From positions 434,001 to 498,000 of the forward strand of contig CAVZGP010000011.1 of the NCBI GenBank assembly GCA_963774765.1: a stretch of 64,000 nucleotides of DNA, read 5' to 3'. The notes beneath the pieces are model-generated. The model made no database searches, was not told where the DNA came from, and saw only the letters and a program-made list of their open reading frames with translations. Source of the stretch: Sva-07 sp963774765. GTDB taxonomy: Bacteria > Actinomycetota > Acidimicrobiia > Acidimicrobiales > Ilumatobacteraceae. A program made the position numbers and the translations under genes. Numbering within the stretch: the first letter of the stretch is position 1; the number at the start of each line of letters is the position of its first letter. This document shows, in pieces, positions 46,449 to 55,843 of this stretch.

Positions 46449-46458
46449 TGTGTACACA
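46449..46458. promoter_or_regulatory. Candidate toxin-antitoxin operator
   Basis: TGTGTACACA, a perfect 10-base palindrome, ends 2 bp upstream of the antitoxin start. Phd/YefM antitoxins repress their own promoters at short palindromes of this kind. Confidence 0.45.
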
Positions 46459-46502
46459 AGCAGAGTTGCACCATGCGATGCAACCCCGGCATGATCTCGT
46501 CC

Positions 46503-47619
46503 ATGAACTTTGCCTTCACCGATGAACAGGAAGAACTCCGCAAGACCGTGCGCTCGTTCCTCGAGAACAAGAGCTCCGAGGAAGCGGTGCGCGAGCAGAT
46601 GGAGACCGACAACGGGTTCGATCCCGCTGTCTGGACGCCAGATGGGCGAGCAGATGGGCCTCCAGGGTCTGTCGATCCCCGAGGAGTTCGGCGGCTCCGG
46701 CTACGGCTTCGTCGAACTCGGCATCGTGCTCGAGGAGATGGGCCGCGCCCTGCTGTGCGCGCCGTTCTTCTCCACCGCCGTGCTCGCCGCCAACACGCTG
46801 CTGCAGTCGGGCGACGACGCCGCCAAGGCGAAGTACCTCCCCGGCATCGCCTCGGGCGAGACCATCGCCACGCTCGCCTACGTCGAGCCGTCGGGCAAGT
46901 GGGACGAGTCGGGCATCACGATGCAGGCCACCAAGTCCGGCGACGGCTACACGCTCAGCGGCACCAAGTCGTTCGTGCTCGACGGCAACACCGCCGGCCT
47001 GATCCTGGTTGCCGCCAAGACCGATGCCGGCACCAGCCTGTTCGCCGTCGACGGCGACGCCTCGGGCCTCACCAAGACGAACCTGTCGACGATGGACCAG
47101 ACCCGCAAGCAGTCGAAGCTCGACTTCGACAACACGCCGGCCGAGCTCATCGGCACCGACGGCGCCGGCTGGACCACGCTCGAGACCGTGCTCGACCTCG
47201 CCGCCGTGGCGCTCGCCGCCGAGCAGGTCGGTGGCGCCCAGATGGTGCTCGAGATGGCCGTCGACTACGCCAAGGTGCGCGTGCAGTTCGGCCGCCCGAT
47301 CGGCTCGTTCCAGGCGATCAAGCACAAGTGCGCCGACATGCTCCTCGAAGTCGAGTCGGCCAAGTCCGCCGCGTACTACGGAATGTGGTGTGCCAGCGAG
47401 ATGAACGACGAACTGCCGTCGACCGCCTCGCTCGCCAAGGCCTACTGCTCGGAGGCGTACTTCCACGCCGCTGCCGAGAACATCCAGATCCACGGTGGCA
47501 TCGGCTTCACCTGGGAGCACCCGGCCCACCTGTACTTCAAGCGGGCCAAGAGCTCCGAGCTCCTCTTCGGTGATCCCACCTATCACCGCGAGCAGCTCGC
47601 ACAGCGCATCGGCATCTGA
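46503..47619 (+). CDS. Acyl-CoA dehydrogenase, one frameshift
   Basis: ATG at 46503 begins MNFAFTDEQEELRKTVRSFL. The frame breaks at about 46635, where TGG-ACG-CAG-ATG appears as TGGACGCCAGATG (one extra C), and resumes as MGEQMGLQGLSIPEEFGGSG. FAD-binding regions ('TIATLAYVEPSGKWDESGIT', 'GLTKTNLSTMDQTRKQSKL') and the C-terminal domain ('QFGRPIGSFQAIKHKCADML', IQIHGGIGFTWEHPAHLYFK) are present. The family's catalytic Glu is not at its usual fatty-acid position by eye, as in many steroid or CoA-thioester FadE proteins, which often act as heterodimers; no partner is adjacent. Confidence 0.8.
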
Positions 47620-47636
47620 CGCCGGGAACCACAACG

Positions 47637-47682
47637 AGCGATGAGTCTTCGCGCGGACAGGTCGCGGCGGAAACTCATCGCT
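47637..47682. repeat. 46-bp palindromic repeat, family P2, inverted interior
   Basis: The ends AGCGATGAGTCTTCGCG and GGAAACTCATCGCT match the other P2 copies, but the interior GCGGACAGGTCGCG is the reverse complement of theirs, so this copy lies in the opposite orientation. It starts 17 bp after the dehydrogenase stop. Confidence 0.85.
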
Positions 47683-47709
47683 CGTTCGCGTTCGTAGACT
47701 GCGCGATTG

Positions 47710-48171
47710 ATGGACGGCATCACGATCGTGTTCGCAGTGGTCGCTGCGCTGCTCGTGTTCGCGATCGCCGCGGCCGTCATCGGTCGCGAGGCCCACCGCC
47801 TCGACGCCCTGGCGCCGCGGACGGTGTACCTGCTCGACGAGGCGGTCGACTTCGTGTGCGACCGTCTCCCCGAGGAGAGCCAGGCCCGACTCACCCCCGA
47901 AGAGGTCCAGCAACTGCTGGTGTTCCACATGCGGTGGTTGCACGAGCAGGGCTTGCAGCCCGACGGCGTGGTCGACCAGCCGCAGTCGATCACCGAGCCG
48001 GTGGTGTTGACCGAGGATGCCCTGACCGCCTACCTCATCGGCGAGGCCGAGGCGAACGACATCGACCTGCTCGACGACGTCGATGCGGTCAACGTGGTCA
48101 CAGCGCACCTGCAGTACTTCGAAGCGATCGGTGCCGTGGGCCCGCCGGCTCCCCTCGACGACGTCATCTGA
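47710..48171 (+). CDS. Membrane-anchored conserved protein (153 aa)
   Basis: It has one N-terminal membrane helix (ITIVFAVVAALLVFAIAAAV), then a soluble acidic helical domain with ALAPRTVYLLDEAVDFVCDR, 'LPEESQARLTPEEVQQLLVF' and a C-terminal 'VNVVTAHLQYFEAIGAVGPP'. Proteins with this 'RLTPEEV...LL..H..YL' pattern are common, uncharacterised actinobacterial genes. The next gene begins 14 bp downstream, so the two are probably co-transcribed. Confidence 0.7.
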   Translation: MDGITIVFAVVAALLVFAIAAAVIGREAHRLDALAPRTVYLLDEAVDFVCDRLPEESQARLTPEEVQQLLVFHMRWLHEQGLQPDGVVDQPQSITEPVVLTEDALTAYLIGEAEANDIDLLDDVDAVNVVTAHLQYFEAIGAVGPPAPLDDVI

Positions 48172-48185
48172 GCCAAAATGCCTGC

Positions 48186-49013
48186 ATGGCATCGAACATC
48201 CCGAAGGACCGCACCGTCGCTGCACTCGGAGAGGTGTGGGCGAGCCTCGGCGGGTTGCTGGGCCAGCTGAGCGACGACGAGTGGCGCTTGCCCTCGCCGC
48301 TGCCCGGGTGGAGCGTGCAGGACAATGTGGCCCACATCGTCGGCACCGAGGCGATGCTCGCCGGCGAGCCCGGGCCGGGCATCGAGATCGACCGCAGCGT
48401 CAACGAACATGTTCGCAACGACATCGGCGCGTTCAACGAACAGTGGGTCGAGTCGCTGCGCGCCGTGCCACCGAACGAGGTGCTGTCGCGATTCCGCGAG
48501 TTCACCGGTGCCCGCCTCGCCTCGCTCGAGGTGATGAGCCTGGACGAGTGGAACGCCGAGTCGTTCACTCCGGCGGGCAAGGACACCTACGGCCGGTTCA
48601 TGCAGATCCGGGTGTTCGACTGCTGGCTGCACGAACAGGACATCCGCGACGCCGTCGGTCGACCCGGCCACGAGACCGGCCTGGCTGTCGAGGTCGTCCT
48701 CGACGAGATGTCGACGGCGCTCGGATTCGTGGTCGGAAAGAAGGCCGGGGCCACCACCGGCCAGTCGGTGACGTTCGCGCTCACCGATGGGGGAGCGGTC
48801 GTGCGTCAACTCCACGTCGAGGTCGGGGAGCGGGCAGCAGTGGTCCCGTCGCTGAGCGGACCGGCCACGGTGACGCTCACCATGCCGATCGGCGTGATGA
48901 CCAGGCGCTGCGCCGGTCGTGTCGGCCCCGACGACCTGCTCGACCAGGTGGCGATCGACGGCGAACTCGAACTGGCGTCGAGAATTCTCGAAAACCAGTC
49001 GTACACGATCTGA
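48186..49013 (+). CDS. Maleylpyruvate isomerase-family (DinB-like, mycothiol-type) protein
   Basis: This 275-residue protein has the N-terminal four-helix DinB fold with the metal-binding 'WSVQDNVAHIVGTEAML' (first His) and a later FDCWLHEQDIRDAVGRPGH (second and third His), then an SCP2-like C-terminal domain ('VTLTMPIGVMTRRCAGRVGP'). It matches the actinobacterial TIGR03083-type family linked to mycothiol-dependent enzymes. The reaction here is unknown. Confidence 0.8.
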   Translation: MASNIPKDRTVAALGEVWASLGGLLGQLSDDEWRLPSPLPGWSVQDNVAHIVGTEAMLAGEPGPGIEIDRSVNEHVRNDIGAFNEQWVESLRAVPPNEVLSRFREFTGARLASLEVMSLDEWNAESFTPAGKDTYGRFMQIRVFDCWLHEQDIRDAVGRPGHETGLAVEVVLDEMSTALGFVVGKKAGATTGQSVTFALTDGGAVVRQLHVEVGERAAVVPSLSGPATVTLTMPIGVMTRRCAGRVGPDDLLDQVAIDGELELASRILENQSYTI

Positions 49014-49166
49014 ATCAGCGCCTCACCGAGTGAGCGCGGTACCGCGGCCGGTGGGCCGAGGATCCATTCGGACAGCAATTGTTCCGGCGAATATGGGAAA
49101 TCGGTCGAGCATCGGCTGCGCGATGTGCTGAACTGTCGGAACCAGAGAGAGGAGGTGGTCCAACAC

Positions 49167-49211
49167 ATGCCAGACAATTCATACGGGACCCTGGAGGTGG
49201 TTGGCCGCTAG
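49167..49211 (+). CDS. Candidate 14-residue leader or micro-ORF
   Basis: ATG at 49167 follows AGAGAGGAGGTGGTCC, which matches nearly the whole complement of the 16S rRNA 3' end, a far stronger ribosome site than elsewhere in the window. It encodes MPDNSYGTLEVVGR and then TAG. It lies in a 438-bp gap between the DinB-like gene and the broken protease, about 240 bp upstream of the latter. It could be a regulatory leader peptide or a real micro-protein. It could also be the start of a longer frame damaged by error, although no continuation is recognisable. Confidence 0.4.
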   Translation: MPDNSYGTLEVVGR

Positions 49212-49290
49212 GCCGACAGGCTGGACCGCCTGGCGAATTTCCGCCAACCCCCGCTGATCGCTCATCGCCGCAGCTGGTCCCCGCGGTGTC

Positions 49291-49325
49291 CGATTTCATC
49301 AGGGGTCAGACCCCTGATGAAATCG
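49291..49325. repeat. 35-bp perfect palindrome, family P4
   Basis: CGATTTCATCAGGGGTC and GACCCCTGATGAAATCG are perfect 17-base arms around a single A. The second copy in the window is at 18585. The remainder of the 49014-49451 gap holds the micro-ORF and no recognisable gene. Confidence 0.9.
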
Positions 49326-49451
49326 GTCGTGATGGCGTCAGTCCCAACAGTCCGTGCAGTGCCGGGATCGATCGTCGGTCCCGGCACTGTCGCGTCCGGC
49401 CGAGGCCAGCACTGCGGCGAATCTGCGGCGTGCGCCGGATACCTTGTGGAC

Positions 49452-51995
49452 GTGAATCGGTCCGGTCAGCGACGAGCCCTCCACGGCGTCGGCGCGGTCT
49501 GTGATCGCAGGGCTACTCGTCGGTGCATCGCTCGTCGCCGGTGGACAGCGGAGCGAGGCGCGGAGGCACCCCCTGACGCGGACGAAGCCGTCGAGCAACT
49601 GGCCGAACTCGTCGACGCGGCGGACGAGCCACTCGGTGTCAGCGGCGTACGAGGCTGTCGAGGTCGCTCGAGGAGAGCGGCACCACCGAACTTGCCGCCG
49701 AGAACGCGGGAATGGAACCCGACGAGCTCGTCGACGAACTGCTCGACGATTCGTCGCTGTTCGTGTCGGCCGACGCGATGGTCGGCTACCTCGACGAGCT
49801 TCCGGCCGCCGAGGAGCTGACCGGCGCCGACTCGCCGACGGTCGCGTCGCTCGACCGCGCCTGCGGGCGTCGACGTGTTCAACCTCAACTCGCGTCCGTC
49901 GTCGGGCAAGGTCATCTACCTCGACGTCGACGGACACGTCACCGACGATCCCTACTGGACCGATTCGAGCGCGGGTTCAATCCGAACGCAGCGCCATACA
50001 TCGACCCGACATCGATCACGCCCGACGCAGCGCGATGCGATCTACGAGATCTGGCAGCGCGTGTCGGAGGACTACCTCCCCTTCGACGTCAACGTCACCA
50101 CCCGAGACCCCGGCGTCGAGGGACTGCGCAAGCGAGGTGGCGACGACCAGAACTACGGGCAGCGCATCGTGATCAGCCCGCACGAACTGGGCGGCGGCTG
50201 GAACGCTCGGGATCGCGCTGCTCGACGTGTTCGACGAGACGTACGACTACTCGGCCTTCGTGTTCACGCGGACGCTCAGCCCGCGTGTGATCGCCGAGGC
50301 GGTGTCGCACGAGGCGGGTCACACACTGGGCTTCGCACACGACGGCACCACCACCGGGACGCGAGTACTACGACGGCCACGGCAATTGGGCGCGCGATCA
50401 TGGGCCGCAGCATTGCGTCGTCGGCGCTGGTCACCCAGTGGTCGAACGGGGAGTACGCCGACGCGAACAACCGCGAGGACGACATCGTCGACATCGCGCT
50501 GTACACCGGCTTCCGCGAGGACGATCACGTCTGCGCCCGGCTTCGATCGGGGCGTCGTCGACGACCGCCGGCATCATCGGCGCTGGTGGCGACGTAGACG
50601 TGTTCGCCGTCGATCTCGGCGCTGGGGCGGCCACGATCACCCTTCGACCGGCGCTCGCCGACGGATCGAACCTCCACGCTCAGGTGACGGTCCGCGACCC
50701 CAACGGCATGCGCGGTGATCGACCGTCCTCTCGTCGTCACCAACTGGACCTCGCGGTGATCGTCAACGTGCCCGCCGCGGGCCGGTACACGATCGAGGTC
50801 GGCGCCACCGGTTGGCTGACTCCGATCGACGGCTTCAGCACCTACGGCTCGATGGGCGCGTACACGTTGCAGGTCGACGGGGCGCCGGCGTGTCCGGTTC
50901 CGCCGCCACCGTGCGTGCCGACGTCGGGGCTCACGTCGGTGACACCGGCAGCGGCTTGCTCGACACCCGAACCGGTGAGGGCGGCTCGCGTCGCGATCCC
51001 GCCGGTGGTCAGATCGCCGTCCAGGTCACCGGACGCGGGGGCGTTCCGGTCGGGGCCACCGCCGCCGTGTCTCAGTGTCATCGCCGTCGATCCGAGCGGT
51101 GGCGGGCTACCTCACCACGTTCCCGTGCACGCCATCACGCGCCGACGGCGTCGACCGTCAATTTCGTCGCCGGCCAGATCGTCGCGAACACCGCCATCGC
51201 GACGCTGTCGGCGAGCGGCCAGCTGTGCATCTATGCACATGCTACCACCGATGTGGTCGTCGACGTCACCGGCTGGATCGGCCAAGGGGTCGGGTCGAAG
51301 TTCAACGCAGTACGGGCCGACCCGGATCATGGACACCCGCAGCGGGCTGGGTGGTGCAACCCGTTTGCCCGCCGGCGCAACGGTGCAGGTCGCACTCCCG
51401 CCGCTGCCGTTGGGCAACGACGCCGTGGCGCTCAACGTCACGAGCGACGCGGCATCAGCACCCGGCTTCGCCACGGTGTTCCCGTGCGCCGCCGGGCTTC
51501 CACGAACGTCGACGATCAACTTCGTGGCGGGCGACACCCGACCCAACAACACCATCGTCGGGGATCAGCGGAGGGGTGTGCATCTACAGCATGAGCGTCC
51601 ACCGAGATCATCGTCGACCTCACCGGCTACTTCGCACCCGACCGGGTTGTCGTACCTGCCGACGACACCGACCAGGCTGATCGACACGCGTGAGACCGTT
51701 GGCTATCTGTCGCCGGCGGCCGCGGTGTCATACCGTCCTGCCACGGCATCGCTCGGCACCTACTCGGCGGTGTCCGCGGCCGTGAACGTCACCGCGGTCG
51801 ACCACGTGGCGGGTGGGTTCGTCACCACCTACGACTGCATACACCCGCACCACGACGTCGGCGGTGAATGCCGTCGTCGGCCAGGTCAATGCGAACGGTG
51901 CGATCGTGCCGCTCGGCAACGGGTTCGACTCGTGCCTGTTCACGCAATCGGGCGGGAACCTGGTGGTCGACCTCAACGGCTGGTGGGTGCGCTGA
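49452..51995 (+). pseudogene. Secreted metzincin-type metalloprotease with C-terminal repeats (many frameshifts)
   Basis: GTG at 49452 opens a signal peptide whose hydrophobic core (VIAGLLVGASLVAG) is reached after an extra T near 49500. A helical propeptide (DEAVEQLAELVDAADEPLG; 'EPDELVDELLDDSSLFVSAD') precedes the catalytic domain: 'GKVIYLDVDGHVTDDPYW', 'EIWQRVSEDYLPFDVNVTTR' and the zinc site VSHEAGHTLGFAHDG (HExxHxxGxxHD), a metzincin signature. Then follow a beta domain ('VPAAGRYTIEVGATGWL') and three or four C-terminal units with 'LLDTRTGEGG', 'NFVAGQIVANTAIATLSASG', VVVDVTGWIG and finally LVVDLNGWWVR before the TGA at 51995. At least eight frame changes occur, again mostly loss or gain of single C/G bases. 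I infer an intact exported protease in the real genome. Confidence 0.65.
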
Positions 51996-52051
51996 CAAGG
52001 TGTGCGCGTGGTTGAGGCGTGTGCCGCGCCCCCGGCTACCGTTGGCGATCG

Positions 52052-52276
52052 ATGGATCATCACCCCAAGTTCGAACACAGTCGCTTCATCGGCGACAAGC
52101 GCACGCAGTTGGTCTACGACCTCGAGTCGTGGGAGGACGACGACATCATCAACGAGTTCGTCGCCGAAGGTGTCGGGCTCAGCTTCGGACCGGACACGCT
52201 GGCCGAAGCTCGCAATCGCGGTTACACCCTGGCGACGCCAGGTGCTCGACGTCGTCATCGCAAGCCGCGCGCCTGA
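52052..52276 (+). CDS. Small hypothetical protein (about 75 aa)
   Basis: ATG at 52052 begins MDHHPKFEHSRFIGDKRTQL, followed by an acidic segment (DLESWEDDDIINEFVAEGVG) and 'SFGPDTLAEARNRGY'. No family was recognised. The ending is uncertain: the given frame finishes in a basic tail at 52276, whereas one base earlier the phrase VLDVVIASRAPEVS would end at 52286, 10 bp before the hydrolase ATG, and looks more natural. A frameshift near 52235 is therefore suspected. Confidence 0.55.
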   Translation: MDHHPKFEHSRFIGDKRTQLVYDLESWEDDDIINEFVAEGVGLSFGPDTLAEARNRGYTLATPGARRRHRKPRA

Positions 52277-52296
52277 GGTGAGCTGACGTGCCCGGG

Positions 52297-53074
52297 ATGA
52301 ACGAGCGGTTCGTCTCGAACGGCCTGTCGCTCGCATGTCACGTCGCCCGTCCGTCCGGCGACATCCAGTCCGGTCCCGCTGTCATCCTGTGCCACGGCTT
52401 CCCGATCGCCTCGCTCGACGCGCAGCGTGCCGCAGGGACGTTCCCGCAGCTGATGGATCGGACCGCGCACGAACTCGGTTGTCTGTCGATGACGTTCAAC
52501 TTCCGCGGGTGCGGCGAGAGCGAGGGCGACTTCTCGCTGCAGGGTTGGGTCGACGATCTGCGCAATGCGATCTCGCATCTGCTGAAGGAGGTCGTCACCG
52601 ACCGGGGTGATCCTGCTCGGCACGAACACCGGTGGCTCGATCGCGATCTGCGTCGCCGCCGATGACCCGCGGGTGTCCGCGGCCGGGCTGTTGAGCCCGC
52701 GAGCCGACTTCGACGACTGGGCCGAACACCCGCGCCGCTTCCTCGAGCACGCCCGCGACATCGGTGCGATCCACAGTCGCGACTTCCCGCCGTCGGTGGA
52801 GGAGTGGACCCGCGAGTTCCGCCGGTTCCGTCCGGTGGCGTCGGCCCGCCGGTTTGCGCCCCGCCCGCTGCTGGTGATGCACGGCGAGGAGGACGACAGC
52901 GTGCCGGTGTCCGATGCCCGCCAACTGGTCAACGCCCACGGCAGCGCCGAGCTCAGCCTGTTCGAAGGCGCCGGCCACCGCCTGCGTCACGACCCGCGGG
53001 CCGTGGCCGTGCTGCTGGGTTGGCTCGACCGGATCCGCTCGACGCACGTGCATCCGTCGTCAGAACTGGTCTGA
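52297..53074 (+). CDS. Alpha/beta hydrolase, one frameshift, Asn at nucleophile position
   Basis: The first frame gives VILCHGFPIASLDAQRAAGT (oxyanion HG) and 'FNFRGCGESEGDFSLQGWVD'. It breaks near 52600 and resumes with ILLGTNTGGSIAICVAADDP. The expected elbow G-x-S-x-G reads G-T-N-T-G, so Asn (codon 52625-52627) replaces the catalytic Ser. The later acid (HGEEDDSVPVSDARQLV) and His (EGAGHRLRHDP) are normal. Either this is a catalytically altered paralogue or AGC was misread as AAC in error-prone sequence. A GTG at 52288 is an alternative start. Confidence 0.65.
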
Positions 53075-53144
53075 CTTCAGTTCTGAAGCTTCCTTCCCTC
53101 CTCACGGCGCCGAATTGGGTGTTGTCCACGATGGTTTCAACGAT

Positions 53145-54712
53145 TCATGAACAGCGCCGTCGCACGGTGATAGCGGTGAGGAACACTCCGGCAGCGAACA
53201 GAATGATCGCCCACCGGACGAGTCGGTCGGTGGCCGAGCCGGTCGCTGGCAGGATGGCGGTCGGCGTCGCGGGTGTCGGGGTTGCGGTGGTTGTCGGTGT
53301 TGTCGGGGCGTCGAGGCAGTCGCGCGCTCGGCAGTGGGCGAGCCTCAGTTCGGTGTTGACCAACGCCACTGTTTCGTCGGTCTTCCGGGAGTAGCTGAGT
53401 ACCGGACGATCGTCACTGTCCAGCTCCAGAGAAGGGATCCCGGCCGGAGTATCGATGATCGCACTCGACCCGCCACCGACGCAGTTCGGATCGGTGCACC
53501 GCAGCAGGGCGAGACGATCGTTGGTGTTGTCGTAGTAGCCGATCACCGGGTTGCCGCTGCTGTCGATTGCCATCGACGGGCCCATTGGATCCAGGCCATC
53601 GGCGCTGCCGTTGACGACCGTCACGACCGATTCGTCGCCACCAGCGCAATCCGGGTCGTTGCAGTGCACGACCTTGAGGCGTCCCCCCGCTGGATCGGTC
53701 GCGTCGACATAGGCGACCACCGGGTTTCCCGCGACGTCCAACGCCACGCTCGAGCCCGACGTGTCGTTCCCGACCGTCATCACCAACTCGTCATTGCCAG
53801 CACAGTTCGGGTCGTTGCAGTGCGCCAGTTGCAGTTTCCCGCCGTCCACGACGTACGCCACCAAGGGATTGCCGGCGCCGTCCAGAAGCAGCGACTCGAC
53901 GCTGAAGATCTGCGTCGCCGAGTCGACCGGGACGAACGGCACGACCGACTCATCGTCACCCTCACAGTTCGCATCGTTGCAGTGCTGCAACATCACGCCA
54001 CCTGCCCGTTCGCAGTAATCCGGCAGCGACGCAGCGATGACGGGGTGTCCGGCGGCATCCAATGCGAGCGCCGACCTGCTTGCACAGCCCGCATACACCA
54101 CCCGAGGACTGCACGCGGCGTGGGCACATCGAAGGAGGCGGACCGTACTGCCGGTGCCGGCGGTGTAACTGACAACTGGTCTCCCGGACGGGTCGAGTTG
54201 GAGAGATGGAAACGTCCCGGTGGAATCCAGGCCACCGTCATCGTCGATGAAGCTGGGACGTCCAATGCAGTCCGGATCGGTACACACGGCAACACCCAGC
54301 CCTGACCGCGCTGGCGACCGTCGAACTGGAGAAAGGCGATGACTGGAAGGTCACCTGCGGTCAACTTCAACGATGTCAGTCCGCTCCACGGCGTGATCGT
54401 GACGACCGAAACTCCCGGTTCGGTCGTTGCTGAGCCGCTCCGCAGCGCCCGGACTTCGGTGAAGTTCCCCAATCGTGAGTCGGCGGACGGCGGTGAGACA
54501 GCCCTGGCATCGAGGTCTGGACGTGATGCCAACCCGCTCAGGGCATCGAAAGGCTCACCCTGGCCGGTCGTGAGGACGTCGACGCTGATCGCCGGCGCTG
54601 CCGTGCGTGGGGTCAACGCGCTCGCTGCCCCACCCGCGGTCGCCAGAACGATCACCAGCGCGGATACTGCACAAGCGACCGGGTGACAACTAATCGATGA
54701 GGCAACCCGCAC
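53145..54712 (-). CDS. LPATG-anchored surface protein with tandem repeats, one frameshift
   Basis: GTG at 54712 starts a signal peptide (ACAVSALVIVLATAGGAASA). A first domain ('VVTITPWSGLTSLKLTAGDL') runs to a frame change near 54295, after which five or six repeats follow, each combining LDxxGxPVVxY with an HCNDPNCAGxDE-type cysteine loop, suggesting a disulfide-braced beta-propeller. The end is a cell-wall sorting signal: Thr/Pro linker, LPATG, hydrophobic 'WAIILFAAGVFLTAITV' and RRR. Sortase would link it to peptidoglycan. No sortase gene is in the window. Confidence 0.75.
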
Positions 54713-54952
54713 GATCAAACGCCCTTCTGTCTCCTTGCCGGCACCCACGGCGAATGGCTGCCATAGTGCTTCGGGAATGGCGATCTGGCCAGGGCCAGAA
54801 GGCACTTCCAGACGTGCAAATCCGGGGCCCTCTGACGGTGCCGGGCGCGATTGTCGCGGCTGCACGCCCCACAGAGCGGCGCCGGTGTGCTCTGGGCGAC
54901 GCAGCGGGCACAAATCATGAGGGCTCGCCGATGCGACGGTACTATCTGCGCG

Positions 54953-55843
54953 ATGTCTCTTGCCTCGAGCGCCGACGATCCACGCTGCGTCGCTTGTGGA
55001 TCCGGCACCGGTGAGTACCAGGACCTCTGGGAGCGTGACCACGCTTTTCGGCTGTGGACGTGTGGCGCTTGCGGTACCGAGTCATGGAAGCCAACGGGGG
55101 TCGGTGTCGGCGATCCGAGCCACTCCGAATATTGGGACCTTCAGCGGTTCGAGTCGTACGAGCACTCCGATGTCGTCGAGGAGTACCGTGCTCGGTACGG
55201 CCAGCTCGGCGCCTTGACCGGATTGTCGATCGCCGAGCTTCGAGGGTGCAGCGTTGCCGACTGGGGCGGGGGCATCGGCAATCTGGCGAAGTGGGCGAGC
55301 GAACTCGGAGTCGATGATGTCACGGTGCTCGATACGGACGACCGCGCGCTCGACATCGCACGCCGCCGCGGGCTCTCGACGTGTCTGGTCGACGACCTTG
55401 CTGTTGACCGAGTGTTCGATGTCATCTTCGCCATCGATGTCATCGAACACGTGATCGATCCATCGGACTTCCTCGCCGGCCTCGACGCGCACCTGCGTCC
55501 TGGCGGAGTCATCGTTCTCGAGACGCCCAATTCCGGCTTCTGGATGCGCTCGATCGCGCGTCACGAAAGGATCCCGGTCGCCGGCGCCAGACTCCGCCAC
55601 TTCCTCTACTACTACGAACACAAGCACTACTTCAGCGTCATGGGCCTCGCAACGCTCGGCGCCGCATCTGGTTTCTCGGTTCGTGACGTTCGCCTTGCCA
55701 ACTCGCCGCGTTCGAAGATTGCAGCGGCTGCGTTCTCCGGCACATCGACATCGCAGGAGCTGCTGAAATCGGCGACGGGGCTGTTGCTCGCTGCCATCGG
55801 ACGGCGGAACAAGGTGTGGATCGCTCTCGGTAAGAGTCGATGA
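54953..55843 (+). CDS. Class I SAM-dependent methyltransferase
   Basis: This 296-residue protein has an N-terminal zinc-ribbon-like pair (PRCVACGSG and WTCGACGTESW), then a Rossmann methyltransferase with SVADWGGGIGNLAKWA (motif I), VLDTDDRALDIARRRG, 'DVIFAIDVIEHVIDPSDFLA' and PGGVIVLETPNSGFW. The architecture resembles the C-methyltransferase-type or Hmd-type proteins found in sugar-nucleotide and surface-glycan loci. Its stop overlaps the next start (ATGA), coupling it to the initiating sugar transferase. The upstream ATG at 54917 is possible. Confidence 0.8.
   Translation: MSLASSADDPRCVACGSGTGEYQDLWERDHAFRLWTCGACGTESWKPTGVGVGDPSHSEYWDLQRFESYEHSDVVEEYRARYGQLGALTGLSIAELRGCSVADWGGGIGNLAKWASELGVDDVTVLDTDDRALDIARRRGLSTCLVDDLAVDRVFDVIFAIDVIEHVIDPSDFLAGLDAHLRPGGVIVLETPNSGFWMRSIARHERIPVAGARLRHFLYYYEHKHYFSVMGLATLGAASGFSVRDVRLANSPRSKIAAAAFSGTSTSQELLKSATGLLLAAIGRRNKVWIALGKSR

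Noticed and set aside
49167..49211. Micro-ORF as the start of a dodecin (similar 'SYxxxEVVG' beginning)
   Set aside because: No dodecin-like sequence follows in any frame after the TAG, so the resemblance is limited to a few residues.
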